From positions 1 to 13,890 of the forward strand of contig JALWQN010000116.1 in the NCBI GenBank assembly GCA_027083115.1: DNA of 13,890 nucleotides, written 5' to 3'. The position numbers were made by a program, and so were the translations under genes. Shown here in pieces: positions 12,601 through 13,890 of this stretch (positions are counted from its first letter, which is position 1; each line of letters begins with the position of its first letter). This DNA is from Desulfurococcales archaeon (GTDB lineage: Archaea > Thermoproteota > Thermoprotei_A > Sulfolobales > NBVN01). Under the pieces are notes generated by a model that saw only the letters and a program-made list of their open reading frames with translations, did no database searches and was not told where the DNA came from.

Positions 12601-13125
12601 TTGAGTCGGGAGGAGAGCGTGTTAAGGGTCGTTGATTTCGAGCCACTAGTTACTGAGACAGACGGTTATGAGATGGGGGCCCTAAACTGCTTGCTTGAGA
12701 ACGGCGATGTCCTCACGCTCTATAACGTGCCTATAGAGATAACTAAAGCAATAGCTAAACTCATTAAGGAGGATGATGTCCTGGATGTTGAGGATGACAG
12801 CAGGGACTCCATCTATGAGTTACTCATAATGATTCACCCTAAGCTCGAGGCCTTCAAGGAATCCCTAAACCAGGTAGTTATCGATAGCTTCAACAGGACT
12901 TTCGGCACATACAGCGCTAGCCTGTACATGAATGTTGACGGAATCTACCTGAAGAGGGTTATGATACCTAGTCACGCAATCTTTCTTGCGTTACTCTTCG
13001 ATAAACCCGTTTACGTGACTGAGGAGGTTGTTAGGATATCTAGGGAGCTGGATGAAGGGCCTGAAGATAATGAGGAGGACGATTTCGAGCTATTTACGGA
13101 TGATGACGACGATAACGAGTTCTGA
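12601..13125 (+). CDS. DUF151 / bifunctional nuclease (BFN) domain protein with acidic C-terminal tail
   Basis: A 174-residue protein from TTG at 12601; starting at GTG 12592 would add three residues. The core from about residue 26 matches DUF151: GALNCLLENGDVLTLYNVPIEITKAIAKLI (substrate-pocket strand and helix), DSRDSIYELL (where the family has R-P-x-S/T-H-D/E-L), then TYSASLYMNVDGIYLKRVMIPSHAIFLALLFDKPVYVTEEVV (family: V-D-A-R-P-S-D-A-I-x-L-A). The RPSDA motif is degraded to I122-P-S-H125-A. The family is named after plant proteins with reported DNase and RNase activity, but archaeal members are uncharacterised. The last 22 residues contain 14 Asp or Glu, a disordered acidic tail that could bind basic ribosomal proteins. 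It lies on the opposite strand between rps12 and rps7. Confidence 0.8.
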   Translation: MSREESVLRVVDFEPLVTETDGYEMGALNCLLENGDVLTLYNVPIEITKAIAKLIKEDDVLDVEDDSRDSIYELLIMIHPKLEAFKESLNQVVIDSFNRTFGTYSASLYMNVDGIYLKRVMIPSHAIFLALLFDKPVYVTEEVVRISRELDEGPEDNEEDDFELFTDDDDDNEF

Positions 13126-13175
13126 AGAACAAATAACGCATTAAGCTAAGTAATTAATTGATTGGGTTGGGTGCC

Positions 13176-13619
13176 TTACCTAACAGGCTTCTGCTTCTTG
13201 CCCTTAATTAAGGCATCTAAGGAAACGCCGTTAACCATTATTACCTTATACCTAACTCCGGGGAGGTCACCTAATGACTTACCTTGGCTGCCTCCTATCC
13301 CAGCAATAACTACCTCATCGTGCTCGTCAATGAAGTTGACTCCACCGTCGTAAGGAACGAACGCAGTAACTACCTTACCGTTCTTAACTAGCTGAACCCT
13401 AACGCACTTCCTTAAGGCTGAGTTAGGCTGTCTTGACTCAACACCCACTTTCTCAAGAACTATGCCCCTAGCCATTGGGGCCCCTCCCATAGGGTCGTGC
13501 TTCTCCTTAAGCCTAAGTAACCTTATCCTGAATTCGTTCTGGCTCCACCTGAACTTAAGCCTCTTCAGCCTAAGCTTCCTAGCTGCGTAGAGGCCATACG
13601 GTGATTTCTTACCAGTCAT
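13176..13619 (-). CDS. rps12: 30S ribosomal protein uS12
   Basis: A 147-residue decoding-centre protein. It begins MTGKKSPYGLYAARKLRLKR, the archaeal uS12 opening, followed by LKFRWSQNEF. The conserved core is EKVGVESRQPNSALRKCVRV (56-75), VPYDGGVNFIDEHDEV (88-103) and GDLPGVRYKVIMVNGVSLDAL (117-137); the P-N-S-A-x-R-K and the G-D-L-P-G-V-R blocks face the decoding site. I chose the ATG at 13619 instead of the GTG at 13631: it gives the family's normal N terminus, and AGGTGG (13628-13633) lies 8 nt upstream. A TATA box (13651-13659) precedes it by about 32-40 bp. The stop of nusA is 46 bp upstream. The start with GTG would add only MVER. Confidence 0.95.
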   Translation of the reverse strand: MTGKKSPYGLYAARKLRLKRLKFRWSQNEFRIRLLRLKEKHDPMGGAPMARGIVLEKVGVESRQPNSALRKCVRVQLVKNGKVVTAFVPYDGGVNFIDEHDEVVIAGIGGSQGKSLGDLPGVRYKVIMVNGVSLDALIKGKKQKPVR

Positions 13620-13650
13620 TCTCTCAACCACCTCACGGTTACTGCATAAC

Positions 13651-13659
13651 TTAAAAGCA
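13651..13659 (-). promoter_or_regulatory. TATA box of rps12
   Basis: The minus strand reads GCTTTTAAG here, just after the nusA stop. The predicted start site at about 13629 gives a leader of about 10 nt to the ATG at 13619. Confidence 0.45.
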
Positions 13660-13665
13660 TTTACC

Positions 13666-13890
13666 TCATGAAACGGAGATCGTGTCTATGTTGTAGTACC
13701 TCTTAAGTATTGCTTTTGCTTTAGCGACGTTCCTTCCCCCCTTACCTATGGCTATACCCCTATCCTCAGGGTCTACCTTAACGTAGAGAACCCTTCTTCC
13801 GTCAGGCATTTTGTTTAGCCTTATCTTCAGGACCCTCGCAGGAAGGAATATGTTCTTTACGAAGTCCTCTAGGGTGTTAGCCCACTCAAC
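13666..13890 (-). CDS. nusA: Transcription factor NusA homologue (archaeal KH-domain NusA), C-terminal part
   Basis: The last 74 codons of a minus-strand gene that enters from the right edge; TGA stop at 13666-13668. The visible part reads VEWANTLEDFVKNIFLPARV and then a KH domain with RRVLYVKVDPEDRGIAIGKG followed by GRNVAKAKAILKRYYNID. The I-G-K-G-G-R-N-V loop is the RNA-binding GxxG loop of the second KH domain in archaeal NusA, which consists of little more than two KH domains. In crenarchaea nusA normally stands between the RNA polymerase/L30e genes and rps12, and it does so here. The N-terminal part lies outside the window. Confidence 0.9.
   Translation of the reverse strand, partial: VEWANTLEDFVKNIFLPARVLKIRLNKMPDGRRVLYVKVDPEDRGIAIGKGGRNVAKAKAILKRYYNIDTISVS

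Noticed and set aside
1..13890. Search by eye for CRISPR repeats, insertion-sequence ends, toxin-antitoxin pairs and phage genes.
   Set aside because: No regularly spaced repeats, transposase motifs or such genes were seen; the frequent TTAAGG and CTTAAG words reflect codon and dinucleotide habits of the genome.

Overview
The window looks like chromosome from a hyperthermophilic crenarchaeon (Thermoproteota), most likely of the Thermoproteales type such as Caldivirga or Vulcanisaeta. That genus-level placement is inference. It rests on archaeal-type uS12, uS7, uS10 and EF-1A in the order nusA-rps12-rps7-tuf-rps10, TATA boxes about 25 bp upstream of inferred transcription starts, many TTG and GTG starts, and a mixture of near-leaderless genes and genes with GGTGA-type ribosome binding sites. 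There is no sign of phage, insertion sequence or CRISPR.

Layout. Positions 1-235 (-) hold the N-terminal part of an archaeal P-loop ATPase. It diverges from a small membrane-anchored, OB-fold-like exported protein of unknown role (389-916, +). A long minus-strand block follows: a nucleotide-sugar dehydrogenase (979-2346), ferrous iron transporter FeoB (2392-4266), a DtxR-family metal regulator with a C-terminal FeoA/SH3 domain (4288-4905), an unrecognised polytopic membrane protein (4986-5849), and a three-gene molybdenum hydroxylase operon read in the order large, medium, small subunit (9692 down to 5944).

Positions 9693-9885 are non-coding. They contain the promoter of the hydroxylase operon and a nested inverted repeat just behind a tRNA-Ser(GGA) gene (9886-9973, -). 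From there to the right edge lies the translation cluster, read leftwards: nusA (3' end), rps12, rps7, tuf (EF-1A), rps10, tRNA-Ser. A DUF151 (bifunctional nuclease family) gene sits on the opposite strand between rps12 and rps7.

How the genes work together. The regulator and FeoB form an iron-uptake operon that probably controls itself: two small inverted repeats lie around the regulator's TATA box, one of them in the classic operator position between TATA and start codon. The three hydroxylase subunits together make one Mo/FeS/FAD enzyme. Its large subunit has the xanthine-dehydrogenase/aldehyde-oxidase loop AFRGFG and not the CO dehydrogenase loop, so a CO dehydrogenase label would be wrong. 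The ribosomal proteins, EF-1A and NusA form a conserved expression cluster.

Points most worth a second look: the sugar dehydrogenase lacks two residues normally required for catalysis; the tRNA-Ser promoter is placed as if the tRNA were transcribed without a 5' leader; a two-tier stem structure lies behind the tRNA; candidate iron operators precede the regulator; and an acidic-tailed DUF151 gene interrupts the ribosomal cluster. I did not find a clearly new multi-gene system.
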